Positions 28,033-36,015 of a DNA stretch of 64,000 nt are shown here, in pieces (position 1 is the stretch's first letter; each line of letters starts with the position of its first letter). The notes under the pieces were generated by a model. That model was not told where the DNA came from, searched no databases, and saw only the letters and a list, made by a program, of their open reading frames with translations. A program made the position numbers and the translations under genes. Source of the DNA: an uncultured Aliiroseovarius sp. (GTDB taxonomy: Bacteria; Pseudomonadota; Alphaproteobacteria; Rhodobacterales; Rhodobacteraceae); contig NZ_CANLNB010000001.1 of NCBI RefSeq assembly GCF_947492455.1, positions 434,001 through 498,000 of the forward strand. Direction: 5' to 3'.

Positions 28033-28068
28033 TGGTGCGAGGTTAGAGACGCAGTATTTCCCTGTCAA
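28033..28068 (-). promoter_or_regulatory. Sigma-70-type promoter of the giant autotransporter
   Basis: On the minus strand a perfect -35 TTGACA (28068-28063) is followed after exactly 17 nt by TAACCT (28045-28040). Transcription would begin near 28033, leaving a 5' leader of about 65 nt before the ATG at 27967. No clear ribosome site precedes that ATG. Confidence 0.6.
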
Positions 28069-28148
28069 CAAGCCTAAAAATAGACATAAAATTGACAGTT
28101 TTCCCGTCGGGTGAGAGGGGGTGAGGCGGGTGTCATCAGCCAATGAAA

Positions 28149-28178
28149 AAGGGCGGCTGGTTCGCACCGGCCGCCCTT
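28149..28178 (-). terminator. Terminator of the small autotransporter gene
   Basis: AAGGGCGGC and its complement form a 9-bp stem; on the minus strand it is followed by TTTTT CA. It separates the small autotransporter gene from the giant one. Confidence 0.8.
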
Positions 28179-28200
28179 GGTCTTTTCGGATCGCGTCAGA

Positions 28201-29610
28201 TCAGAACGTATAGTCCAGACCGACGGTTACACCCAAAGCGTTCCAATCGGTGCCGCCGTCCATGAAGACTGCGCCGTTGATCAGCAGGTTGTTGTCGGTG
28301 GCATAGTCCAGACCGATTTCAATCCGGCCCGAGTGGCCTTCGGTCACCACCGCAGCGGCACCGCCATTGCTGACATCGAAGGTCCAGATCGACGAAGCGC
28401 TAAGGTTTGCCGTCAGAGTCGCGCCGTTGCCTGCATCGAAGCTGCGCGAAATCGTCGGGCCGATCTCGAACGATCCAAAGGATGTGCTCATCGGGGCAAC
28501 AAGGATATTGTTGCTGTCCAGATACGCATCAGAGGTTTCCTCGAACCAGGACAGGCGTGCTTCGGGTTGGATGGTCAGATCGCCGACCTGAAAATCACCA
28601 ATCAGGGCAGCGGTGGCCAGCCAGCGTTCCGCGCTCACCGTATCGGTGTAGGTCCCGAAGGGCGAAACGTCGTTGGTCGAGCGACCCCAAGCGACGCGGG
28701 CATCGAAATACAGGTTATCCTGAATGCGCTTGGTCACGTACGGGCCAACCATAAAGCCGTTGCCCGAGATCTCGGCGCCGCCACCGCTCAGGCGTGCGTT
28801 GTCGAGCTGCAGGCCCAGACCGATCAGAAGGTCAGGGTTCACCAGACGGTCAACACCCATGTGGATGATGTTGAAGTTACCATCCATGTTCCCAGCCGAG
28901 AACTTGGCATGCGCGGCTTCGATCCACAGATCATAAGGCGACGTCCGAGCAATGGTGTTGGAGGCCGCCAGGAAGGTGCCACCAGCAGCAGCTTCGCCTT
29001 CGGGTGCGGCGCTGTTGCGGCTGGCAACGTCACCTGCGGCACCAGTATTGCGGCTACGGCTGTTCAGACGGCCAACGCGGCGTTCAAGGTTCGGACCGTT
29101 TTGCAGGATCAGACGGCCACGTGCCTCGGACAGCGTCGCAACAAGTTCTTGCGCTTCGCCAGCGGGGTCGATGACGTTGATATTGATGAACCGCGATGTC
29201 GCACAGGACCCAACGTCACAATAGGTCGTGATAACAATTTGGTGCGCGCCGGGCGCCGTATTGGCGGGAATAACAACCGATGTGTTCACTGACCGTGTAA
29301 CGGTGCCATTGACTGACGGCTCCGAGCCAGAGGCCAGCAAAGTTACGCCATCAAGATAGATTTCCCAAGGCGCGGGCGGCGCATGTCCTGCGTGCCAGAT
29401 CTCGTAGTCAAACCCGATGTCAATCGTGTCACCAGCAATGCCCGTCGTGGTCGAGCTGGTGACGTTTTCCATCCCGTAAATACTGTGCGCATCCGCGTTG
29501 GTCGCGCCGAACAGGCCAACGGCCATCACTGCGGCAAGCATGCGCATCCCTTTGAACAAGCTGGACAAACCCTTCCATCCCAGCACGTTCATTCTTTGTT
29601 TTGTGGCCAT
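28201..29610 (-). CDS. Autotransporter-type outer-membrane beta-barrel protein
   Basis: This 469-residue protein has an N-terminal signal peptide (hydrophobic stretch around 24-40, cut after ADA, next to HSIYG). A short domain with an Ig-like beta pattern follows (about 42-150, with the Cys pair in YCDVGSCATS). A linker comes next, and then a beta-barrel of about 260 residues that alternates hydrophobic and polar residues and ends in YTF. The C-terminal Phe is the usual outer-membrane insertion signal. The passenger is very small for an autotransporter. Two starts are possible (29610 and 29592); neither has a strong ribosome site. Confidence 0.85.
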   Translation of the reverse strand: MATKQRMNVLGWKGLSSLFKGMRMLAAVMAVGLFGATNADAHSIYGMENVTSSTTTGIAGDTIDIGFDYEIWHAGHAPPAPWEIYLDGVTLLASGSEPSVNGTVTRSVNTSVVIPANTAPGAHQIVITTYCDVGSCATSRFININVIDPAGEAQELVATLSEARGRLILQNGPNLERRVGRLNSRSRNTGAAGDVASRNSAAPEGEAAAGGTFLAASNTIARTSPYDLWIEAAHAKFSAGNMDGNFNIIHMGVDRLVNPDLLIGLGLQLDNARLSGGGAEISGNGFMVGPYVTKRIQDNLYFDARVAWGRSTNDVSPFGTYTDTVSAERWLATAALIGDFQVGDLTIQPEARLSWFEETSDAYLDSNNILVAPMSTSFGSFEIGPTISRSFDAGNGATLTANLSASSIWTFDVSNGGAAAVVTEGHSGRIEIGLDYATDNNLLINGAVFMDGGTDWNALGVTVGLDYTF

Positions 29611-29965
29611 CCCCTAGCTACTTGTGGCTCAAATGTGTGCCGTTCGGCGTAAAAAATCAGGCAGCCAATGTGACAGAAAATCCGAGGTGAGCGTTAGTTC
29701 TTGGTGCGCTTCTGAAGGCGCAGCTTGCTTTCTTGCCCGGAAAATGTTGTCAGATTTGACGTATTGCCCTAGGGTCAATCTTTAATAATTTTTTCTTAAC
29801 AGTTGAGGAAAAGTGGATCGAGATTCCTAGCCGAAAGACTAAAAATCTCCGCATGGGTATTTATGATACAGTTATAGTTACCTATAGCAGAACTTGCAAA
29901 ACGCAACGGAACTACCGGTAGAGCGCCAGTTCGGGATGAAACCCTTTTTGGCCGATCTGGGTGGT
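29611..29965. other. AT-rich intergenic region upstream of the small autotransporter
   Basis: This stretch of about 355 nt is clearly AT-richer than its surroundings (for example the TTTAATAATTTTTTCTTAAC region near 29780). It should hold the promoter of the small autotransporter gene. I see no convincing promoter, coding frame or strong hairpin. Confidence 0.4.
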
Positions 29966-30352
29966 CTATTTGACGCGAGTCAGGTCCCAAAATGCACCTT
30001 CGCGAAACATCCGCAGCACAATCGGGGCCGATTTAGGGGCTGAAATCCCAACGGCGGCGAATTTGTTAGGAGGTGTGAACTGCAGGTCAAGGTCGGTCTG
30101 GGTGGTGCCATCCACCAGCAGCGCGTCGATGGTGATGTTCTGTGCGTCGCGCGGCTCCAGATTTAGATCATACAGATAGATCGCGATTTCGTCGTCTGAC
30201 CGGACCAGCTCGATATGGTTGTGCTGGGTCACATGCACCACGCCACCATTCTTCCCGTTGTGATCGGGGCTTTATTGCGCGATGGCTGCACCAATCATGA
30301 ACTGAGAGAATACGAGTGTTGCGAACAGTTTCGTGATCTTGGGCAGGAACAT
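29966..30352 (-). pseudogene. Secreted small protein broken by an in-frame stop
   Basis: Reading from the ATG at 30352 gives a typical signal peptide (MFLPKITKLFATLVFSQFMI then GAAIAQ) and then TAA at 30274-30272. The same frame continues without another stop to 29966 as SPDHNGKNGGVVHVTQHNHI and beyond, 102 more residues. So one stop codon splits the export signal from its mature domain, exactly at the expected cleavage site. The mature part (HVTQHNHIELVR, IAIYLYDLNLEP, TPPNKFAAVG) resembles small metal-efflux-associated periplasmic domains, a weak resemblance. Either the gene is dead, or the base is a sequencing error. Downstream of the sensor kinase gene on the same strand. Confidence 0.7.
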
Positions 30353-30491
30353 ATCTGGTTGGTCTTTTCTGTTTAAGGAGATGGCACATCAGCTTTCGAA
30401 CGGCCCGCGCGGGCATACATCAAACTCCACACAATCGCGGCGAATGTCGACAGAAAAGTCTGGGTCTGCGGATTTCGGTCCGTGTGTTGCG

Positions 30492-31847
30492 TCACAGAGC
30501 ATCAGCCTGCGTGGCCTCGGGCGCTGCAAGACACACTTTCACGCCGCCCAATTCGGATTGATCCAGCGACAGGGTGCAGCCATGGGCCTGTGCCATGCGC
30601 TGTGCAATGCTCAGCCCCAAGCCCGTGCCCGGCTGTTCTGGGTCCAGTCGCGCCCCGCGTGCCAGCACCGCATCGCGGTCTTCCTCGGGGATGCCGGGGC
30701 CGTCATCTTCGATGCACAAGCGCACACCTGTGCCGTCCTGTTCGCCCCGCACGGCAATGCGGCTGTCCGACCACTTCACCGCATTGTCCAGCAGGTTGCC
30801 CAACAGTTCGGTCAGGTCGTACTCGTCAAAGGGCAGGTACAGGGGGCGGGGCAGGTCGATGTCCCACTGAATGTGCTCGGCACCGGGCTGGCGGCCAAGT
30901 GCCTTGTGCAGGCGGTCAATGATCGGACCCGCGTCGCAGTTCAACAGCGCCTGCTGGCTGTCGCGGGTCGAGGCCAGCTCCCGTTCGACAATGTGCTGAA
31001 TGCTGGTGATTTCCGTCATCAGATCATCGGCAAGCTTGTCTTGGTCCGCGCGCCGCACCTTGCGCTCGATCCCGTGCATGATTGTCAGGGGGGTCTTCAG
31101 GCCGTGGGCCAGATCCCCCGCGCGTGAGCGCGCGCGCTCCAGCGCCTCGGCGTTGACGTTCAGAAGTTGGTTTACCTCTTCGACCAGCGGCAGAACTTCG
31201 GAGGGATAATCCGACGACAACCGCCCGTTTGGGGTGTGCGAGACGCGGGCGATCTCGGATCGGATCTTTTGCAGCGGGTTCAATCCAAGGCGCACTTGGA
31301 ACCAACTGGCGATCATCAAAAATACGCCCAAGACCCCCAGCCAGAAGACCGAGTTCGTGGTGAAACGCGCGACCGACATATCCAGATCCGCGCGGTCGAT
31401 GGCCACTGCCAGAAAGACCTCTTTCCGGGTCTCGCCTTCGCCCATCGTGATGATCCAGTTCGCGACTGCGACTGCGTCTCCGGTTCCGGTCACCACATCG
31501 ATATACGAGATCACGCCAGCGGTTTGCGGGCGGGTCAGTTCCAACGGCGCGGCCCAGAAGGATGGCGACAATAGCGGTTCGGCGTCATCGATCTGCACCT
31601 GCCAGTAATATCCGGACAGCGCCTGATTAAAGCGCGGGTCTGGAATCGGAGTGACCTCGATCGCGCCCTCGGCCGTGGCCGAGACATTCCCGCTGAGTTG
31701 GATCAGATAGGTCTCAAGCTCGTCGCGCGCGCGGTCTTCGAAATAGAGGCGGAACAAGAAGTTGAAGACAATGGCCGTGGCCACCAAGGCAATTGCCGTT
31801 GTCATGGCGGCTGCCAACAACAAGCGAAGGCTGAGGGACAGCTTCAT
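30492..31847 (-). CDS. Sensor histidine kinase (TctE/PhoQ-like)
   Basis: This 451-residue inner-membrane kinase has two membrane helices (about 8-30 and 167-187) enclosing a periplasmic sensor domain, then a HAMP-like linker (LGLNPLQKIRSEIARV). Its dimerisation helix carries His in DLAHGLKTPLTIMH, and its ATP-binding core shows LLGNLLDNAVKWS, IEDDGPGIPEED and GTGLGLSIAQRM. Its ATG overlaps the stop of the response regulator by 4 nt, so the pair is coupled. The operon context (PepSY-like protein just upstream) is common for kinases that sense cations or envelope state. Confidence 0.93.
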   Translation of the reverse strand: MKLSLSLRLLLAAAMTTAIALVATAIVFNFLFRLYFEDRARDELETYLIQLSGNVSATAEGAIEVTPIPDPRFNQALSGYYWQVQIDDAEPLLSPSFWAAPLELTRPQTAGVISYIDVVTGTGDAVAVANWIITMGEGETRKEVFLAVAIDRADLDMSVARFTTNSVFWLGVLGVFLMIASWFQVRLGLNPLQKIRSEIARVSHTPNGRLSSDYPSEVLPLVEEVNQLLNVNAEALERARSRAGDLAHGLKTPLTIMHGIERKVRRADQDKLADDLMTEITSIQHIVERELASTRDSQQALLNCDAGPIIDRLHKALGRQPGAEHIQWDIDLPRPLYLPFDEYDLTELLGNLLDNAVKWSDSRIAVRGEQDGTGVRLCIEDDGPGIPEEDRDAVLARGARLDPEQPGTGLGLSIAQRMAQAHGCTLSLDQSELGGVKVCLAAPEATQADAL

Positions 31848-32509
31848 GCCTCGTCCCCGGCGATCATGTACCCAAACCCGCGACGTGTCTCGATCACACC
31901 GCCGCCAATCTTGCGGCGCAGGCGCCCGACCAGAACCTCGACCGCGTTGCTGTCAGGTTCCTGATCTCGGTAATAGATGTTCTCGACCAGCTCTTCCTGT
32001 GTCACCACCTCGCCGCGATGGTGCAAAAGATAGTTTAGCAGGCGATATTCCAAGGGCGTGACCTTCAACGGTCGCCCGTCGACTGAAACGCGCATCTGCC
32101 GCAGATCAACGCGTAGCGACCCGGCCTCAAGGATCGTAGCTTTCTGCCCGCTGGACCGGCGCAACAGGGCGCGCAGTCGTGCGACCAGTTCTTCCATCTG
32201 GAAGGGTTTGCCCAGATAGTCATCCGCCCCGGCGTCGATGCCTTCGACCCGCTCGTTCCAGTTGGCGCGCGCGGTCAGCAGGATGACGGGCAGGTCCAGC
32301 CCCTCGTCCCGCCAAGCGCGCAATACGGACAGGCCATCGCGCTTGGGCAGACCGATGTCGAGAATTGCGGCGGCGTAGCTTTCGGTACTTCCCAGAAACC
32401 AGCCCTCTTCGCCATCATGTGCGATTTCGGGGATCAGCCCCTCACCTTCCAGAACATCGGCGATCAGCTCGGCAATTTTCTGTTCGTCTTCCACGATGAG
32501 GATACGCAT
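31844..32509 (-). CDS. OmpR/PhoB-family response regulator
   Basis: This 221-residue transcription factor has a receiver domain (MRILIVEDEQKIAELIADVL, phospho-acceptor Asp in AAILDIGLPKRDGL, Lys in YLGKPFQM) and a winged-helix DNA-binding domain (VTPLEYRLLNYLLHHRGEV, VLVGRLRRKIGGG, TRRGFGYMI). It starts with no gap after the Tat Ser/Pro-rich PepSY-like gene and overlaps the kinase gene by 4 nt. Its targets are unknown; the operon itself is the first candidate. Confidence 0.95.
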   Translation of the reverse strand: MRILIVEDEQKIAELIADVLEGEGLIPEIAHDGEEGWFLGSTESYAAAILDIGLPKRDGLSVLRAWRDEGLDLPVILLTARANWNERVEGIDAGADDYLGKPFQMEELVARLRALLRRSSGQKATILEAGSLRVDLRQMRVSVDGRPLKVTPLEYRLLNYLLHHRGEVVTQEELVENIYYRDQEPDSNAVEVLVGRLRRKIGGGVIETRRGFGYMIAGDEA

Positions 32510-33028
32510 TCAGCACTTCCGTATGCTTGTGATCCGCCCAGAACCCGCATCGACCGAAACCGACACCACCGCGCCGGACTGGTCCACGATCAAGACCCTA
32601 AAGTTTGCACGCTGTCCTGTGTCAGAAAATCCGACCTGTAGCAACTTTCCGGGCTGCTTGGATTGTACATTCTTCAAGACCTCTTGTAGCGGTCGCGCCT
32701 CGCCACGCGCAATCGCGCGTTGGGCGCGTTGATAGTCTTTACGTGAAATCTGGGCGTCGCCCGGCATGGACGAGCTTCGGCAGGTGCCCGGACCGCTGGG
32801 GCCGCTTGGAAGGCTCGCACCCGGACCGCTGGGGGTGCTAGCTGCGGAAGGTGCAGATGCTGGGCTGGCTGGGGACGGAGACGAGGCTGGGCTGGGCGAC
32901 GAGGAGGAGCTTGAAGACGCGTGCGCCTGACTCAGCCCGACCAAGCTGGGCGCCATATAGGCGCTGGCGGCCCCAAGCCCCAATCGGATCAGCGCAGCGC
33001 GGCGGGATATGCGCATGCTGCGGTTCAT
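32510..33028 (-). CDS. Tat-type Ser/Pro-rich protein with PepSY-like tail
   Basis: This 172-residue protein opens with a twin-Arg leader (ISRRAALIRLGLGAASAYM) and a hydrophobic stretch ending in SQAHASS. A low-complexity Ser/Pro/Ala linker of about 45 residues follows, and then a C-terminal domain of about 85 residues (ISRKDYQRAQRAIARGE, PLQEVLKNVQ, NFRVLIVDQSGAVVSVSVDA, ITSIRKC) that looks like PepSY. PepSY domains are extracytoplasmic and often sit beside two-component systems. The leader closely resembles that of the 34391-34729 protein. The start overlaps the stop of the HprK-PqqD gene by 4 nt. Export by Tat is inference. Confidence 0.78.
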   Translation of the reverse strand: MNRSMRISRRAALIRLGLGAASAYMAPSLVGLSQAHASSSSSSSPSPASSPSPASPASAPSAASTPSGPGASLPSGPSGPGTCRSSSMPGDAQISRKDYQRAQRAIARGEARPLQEVLKNVQSKQPGKLLQVGFSDTGQRANFRVLIVDQSGAVVSVSVDAGSGRITSIRKC

Positions 33029-34266
33029 TGTGCGGCCACAGTGTGGGGAACGGGGGTGATCAGTCGCGCCTGTGTCAGACTGCGCATCAGGTTTTCGCTA
33101 TCCGCGGCAATCTGGTCGACGGGCACGTTTGGGAACGCTTCGGACAGGATCTCGACGACTTCGCCCAGATCGGTCGGTTCTTCCAGCAGGTCCCAGATCG
33201 CGGCCGAGACCGGGTTCAGGCGGAAAATGCCGATGCCCGAGCCGTCGGCCAGAAACGCTTCGTCCCCCACCACGCTTTCGGTCACACCTTCGGCCTGTGC
33301 GTAACATAGCTCTTTCACGAAGGCGATTGCGGGATAGATCGGCTGGTCCAGCGGGGCCTGACGGTCATCGCGCGCAAGATCGGTCAGTTGGGCGGCGGGC
33401 AGGGTCGCCAAATCGGGATGCGCGGACAGATATGCGGCAGCCTCTTCAGCGCAATGGTAAGTCAGCCGATAGATCGGCAAGTGGCGCGTTAAAAGGTCGA
33501 TCGAGTGCAGGATCGCCCCGGCATGACGCGTGCGTGCGAAATTCTGAGTGATCAGGCTGGCCAGCGCGTCCTCGCGCGCCATCGGGCTAAGCTGTGGCGG
33601 CTGCGGATCGTCGCTGCGCTCAAGCATCACCATAGCGCCCAAAGGCAGCGCCTCGCCCCACGGGGCAACGGGCGCGTTGGCAAGGTACTTGTACTGGCGG
33701 TTCGACAGGCCTTGATCTTGCGCGACATCGGCATGAAAGGCGTCACTGAAGCCATCAGGCAGAGGCAGACGTAAGCGTGGCTGAATGCCGTTCGCAATGC
33801 CCACACAGCTTTGGGTCGTCGCATCTACGCGGACGGGCAAAAAGTCGTCGGAATACAAGGGTTTCCCCAGACGCGCCAAAGCAATCGCAAGAGTGCTTTT
33901 TCCGGCGCGTCTGGCATTTGGCATCACCACAAGACGCCCATGAAACTCGATCGCTGCGGCATGCAGACACAGAAGATTCGGGTCGGAGCGAAGCCGCTCC
34001 CACGCCATTTCAGCGACGATATCGCAGACCGTGTTAACCCCGTCCCATATCTGCACCGTGTCAGGCTGATCCGCATGAATCACCTCCCAATGGTCTGGCC
34101 CGGCAGGGCGGATCGTTATGAATGGCGGCTCAGTTGGGGGCGTTGTCAGAATGTGGTGTGGCCAGGCTGTCAGGATTCTGGGCAGCATCACTGCGATTTC
34201 GTCCGCGTTTTCCAACGCGACCGGATGGGTCAATCCCTCGAACTGAATATATTGCGGTTCCACCAC
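33025..34266 (-). CDS. HprK-like kinase fused to a PqqD-like domain
   Basis: This 413-residue cytosolic protein has, at about 98-145, an HPr-kinase-like nucleotide site: LLCLHAAAIEFHGRLVVMPN, then RRAGKSTLAIALARLG and LYSDDFLPVRV. The P loop keeps AGKST but lacks the usual first glycines. Residues about 330-410 form a PqqD-like fold (GIFRLNPVSAAIWDLLEE, VVEILSEAFPNVPVDQI, LMRSLTQARLI). Family knowledge: PqqD-like domains bind peptide leaders in RiPP pathways, and HprK-related kinases modify peptides in some lasso-peptide clusters. Here the gene sits between two Ser/Pro-rich exported proteins. No radical SAM enzyme, cyclase or peptidase is nearby, so the product is unknown. Confidence 0.82.
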   Translation of the reverse strand: MVEPQYIQFEGLTHPVALENADEIAVMLPRILTAWPHHILTTPPTEPPFITIRPAGPDHWEVIHADQPDTVQIWDGVNTVCDIVAEMAWERLRSDPNLLCLHAAAIEFHGRLVVMPNARRAGKSTLAIALARLGKPLYSDDFLPVRVDATTQSCVGIANGIQPRLRLPLPDGFSDAFHADVAQDQGLSNRQYKYLANAPVAPWGEALPLGAMVMLERSDDPQPPQLSPMAREDALASLITQNFARTRHAGAILHSIDLLTRHLPIYRLTYHCAEEAAAYLSAHPDLATLPAAQLTDLARDDRQAPLDQPIYPAIAFVKELCYAQAEGVTESVVGDEAFLADGSGIGIFRLNPVSAAIWDLLEEPTDLGEVVEILSEAFPNVPVDQIAADSENLMRSLTQARLITPVPHTVAAQ

Positions 34267-34327
34267 GTTCCGCTCCTACTTGTCACTTATAACAACAGCG
34301 TTTTTCCCCCGCGCGTCAACGCAATCT

Positions 34328-34358
34328 GACCTGCCCACAAGTAGCTTGCGGGCAGGTC
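34328..34358 (-). other. Hairpin between the first Tat Ser/Pro gene and the HprK-PqqD gene
   Basis: GACCTGCCC and its complement form a perfect 9-bp stem with a 13-nt loop, 32 nt after the stop of the first Ser/Pro gene. There is no immediate T run, so it could be an RNA processing or stability element that sets more of the first product than of the rest. Confidence 0.45.
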
Positions 34359-34390
34359 GACGATCAGGTGGGGATGACCCGTATCGCGGA

Positions 34391-34729
34391 TTAGCTTTGA
34401 CAAACCTTAACACCGTCTTCGCGGGTTACGACGGTGCCCCCACCTGCTTCGCATTCCTCAGCCGTTACCACTTCGGGGCCGCTGGGCTCGGACGGAGCAC
34501 TGGGTTCCGAGGGTACACTGGGTTCGGACGGTGCACTGGGATCAGACGGCGCGCTCGGATCGGAAGGTGCGCTGGCGGGCGACGGTGCGCTTGCCGGCGA
34601 CGGAGCCGAAGATGCGTGGGCAGCCGACAGCGTGGTCAGTGCAGGTACGGAATAGGCGGCCAGTGCCAGCCCACCAATGCGGGTCAGCGCCTTGCGCCGC
34701 GATACTACCTTGTCGTCTTCTTTGGTCAT
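34391..34729 (-). CDS. Tat-type Ser/Pro-rich small protein with Cys-containing tail
   Basis: This 112-residue protein has a twin-Arg leader (VSRRKALTRIGGLALAAYSV) ending TTLSAAHASS. A repeat linker of the type SAPSPASAPS, then SAPSDPS and SAPSEPS units, is followed by a short tail (TAEECEAGGGTVVTREDG, then VKVCQS) whose two Cys residues could pair. The leader shares SRR.AL.R.G, AY, P.L, LS.AHASS with the 32510-33028 protein, so the two are related. The ribosome site is AGGACAG. It heads the operon leading into the HprK-PqqD gene. No known domain; possibly a substrate or partner of that protein. Confidence 0.75.
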   Translation of the reverse strand: MTKEDDKVVSRRKALTRIGGLALAAYSVPALTTLSAAHASSAPSPASAPSPASAPSDPSAPSDPSAPSEPSVPSEPSAPSEPSGPEVVTAEECEAGGGTVVTREDGVKVCQS

Positions 34730-34964
34730 GTGCTCTGTCCTTTTCTATTCATTCCGGCGCGATTGATTCGGGCGCCTCAACCCTTGATAGCGGTTTGGGT
34801 GCGTCAAATGCCTGAATAAGAGTGTCAGCGTTTTGTCAGGTTGCGGGCAAGGGCCAAGTAAGAGCCCACGTTTGGTCGGTGCCAAAAGCGGGGCCAGAAT
34901 TGCGCATGAATTTTACGGGTAGAATGGATCGCCACTGCGGCCTGCGCCGGTTAAGCTGCCCGGA

Positions 34965-35600
34965 ATGGAAACGCTTTCAATACTCTTCGTGCCGCTCTCG
35001 CTGATCGCAACTGCCGTGATGGCGGCGTCCGCGGCCATTCAGGCGCGCCGCTTTAACCTCGATTTGTTCGGCGCGACCGTTTTGGGGGTCGTCACCGCTG
35101 TTGGCGGCGGCACGCTGCGGGATCTGCTTTTGGGTCTGACCCCGGTGTTTTGGATTTCCGACCTACGGTTTCTACTGGTGGCGGTCCCGTCATCGCTGCT
35201 GAGTTTTGTCATCGCGGCCCGCATGCCAACGGGCAACGGGCGGCGGCTTGCCCTTCTGATGTATCTGGATGCGGTCGGGCTGGCGCTGTTCACCCTGACC
35301 GGCGTTCAGGTCGCGCTCGAGGCGGGGGTGGCGCCAGTTCTAACCATTGTTATCGGATGCGTAACCGGCACCGCAGGCGGCATGATCCGCGATCTATTGT
35401 GCAACATCACCCCAAGCGTTTTGCGCGAAGATCTCTACGCCACGATCTCGCTGGTCGGAGGCGCCGCCTATCTGGCGTTCTCGCAGTTTCTGGGGGAAAC
35501 GATGGCGACACTTGTCACATTCGGCCTCATCCTCCTCGCGCGCCTTGTTGTGCTGTGGGTGAACCCTCCGAAGCCGGATGACGAAGCGTCCCGGAGCTAG
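34965..35600 (+). CDS. TRIC-type (YicG/UPF0126) cation channel family protein
   Basis: This 211-residue inner-membrane protein has seven predicted helices in two inverted repeats. Each repeat carries the family motif: GGGTLRDLLLGLTPVFW in the first and AGGMIRDLLCNITPSVL in the second. Bacterial homologues form trimeric, potassium- or sodium-selective channels. The length is normal. It stands alone, converging with the CMD-family gene after a 28-nt gap. Confidence 0.9.
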   Translation: METLSILFVPLSLIATAVMAASAAIQARRFNLDLFGATVLGVVTAVGGGTLRDLLLGLTPVFWISDLRFLLVAVPSSLLSFVIAARMPTGNGRRLALLMYLDAVGLALFTLTGVQVALEAGVAPVLTIVIGCVTGTAGGMIRDLLCNITPSVLREDLYATISLVGGAAYLAFSQFLGETMATLVTFGLILLARLVVLWVNPPKPDDEASRS

Positions 35601-35628
35601 TCCACGCTCCGTTCCCCAGGCCGGTGCG

Positions 35629-36012
35629 TTACGCGGTTTCTTCCAGCACTTTGCGCGCCGCGCGGAAGCATTCCAGCGCTTGTGGCACACCGCAATAGAT
35701 CCCGATCACGTGGATAATCGCGCGGATTTCTTCCTTGGTGACGCCATTGTTGATCGCGCCGCGGCAGTGCAGCTCCCATTCGTGCATCTTGCCCAAAGCG
35801 CCGATCATCGACAGGTTCATCATCGAGCGGGTCTTGGCGTCGATCACGTCGTCGCCCCAGCCAAATCCCCAGCACCACGCGGTCATGGCTTCCTGAAACG
35901 GGCGAGTAAAATCGTCTGCAGCGGCGAGGTTCTTTTCCACATATTCGGCACCCAAGGTGCCTTTGCGCTGCTCTAGTCCCTTCAGGAACAGGTCTTCGTC
36001 AAACGTGCTCAT
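35629..36012 (-). CDS. Carboxymuconolactone decarboxylase-family protein
   Basis: This 127-residue helical protein has the CMD/AhpD fold pattern: TRSMMNLSMIGALGKMHEWELH, then GAINNGVTKEEIRAIIHVIG and YCGVPQALECFRAA. It lacks the paired CxxC of AhpD; the conserved His in HCRGAINNG is present. Such single-domain proteins act as decarboxylases or as accessory proteins in ring and carboxylate breakdown. It starts 3 nt after the aldehyde dehydrogenase stop, as the last gene of the RpiR-Rieske-ALDH-CMD operon, so a step in the same pathway is likely, but the reaction is unknown. [motif quoted in parts; first part spans residues 61-82]. Confidence 0.85.
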   Translation of the reverse strand: MSTFDEDLFLKGLEQRKGTLGAEYVEKNLAAADDFTRPFQEAMTAWCWGFGWGDDVIDAKTRSMMNLSMIGALGKMHEWELHCRGAINNGVTKEEIRAIIHVIGIYCGVPQALECFRAARKVLEETA

Positions 36013-36015
36013 CTC

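Noticed and set aside
30353-30491. A plus-strand start with AAGGAG at about 30376-30383
   Set aside because: The following frame runs antisense to the sensor kinase gene and has no domain; the ribosome-site match is probably chance.
33025-34729. A classical RiPP cluster (PQQ- or lasso-type)
   Set aside because: No radical SAM enzyme, cyclase, peptidase or ABC exporter is present, and the Ser/Pro proteins carry Tat-type export signals, so only the looser hypothesis in the findings is kept.
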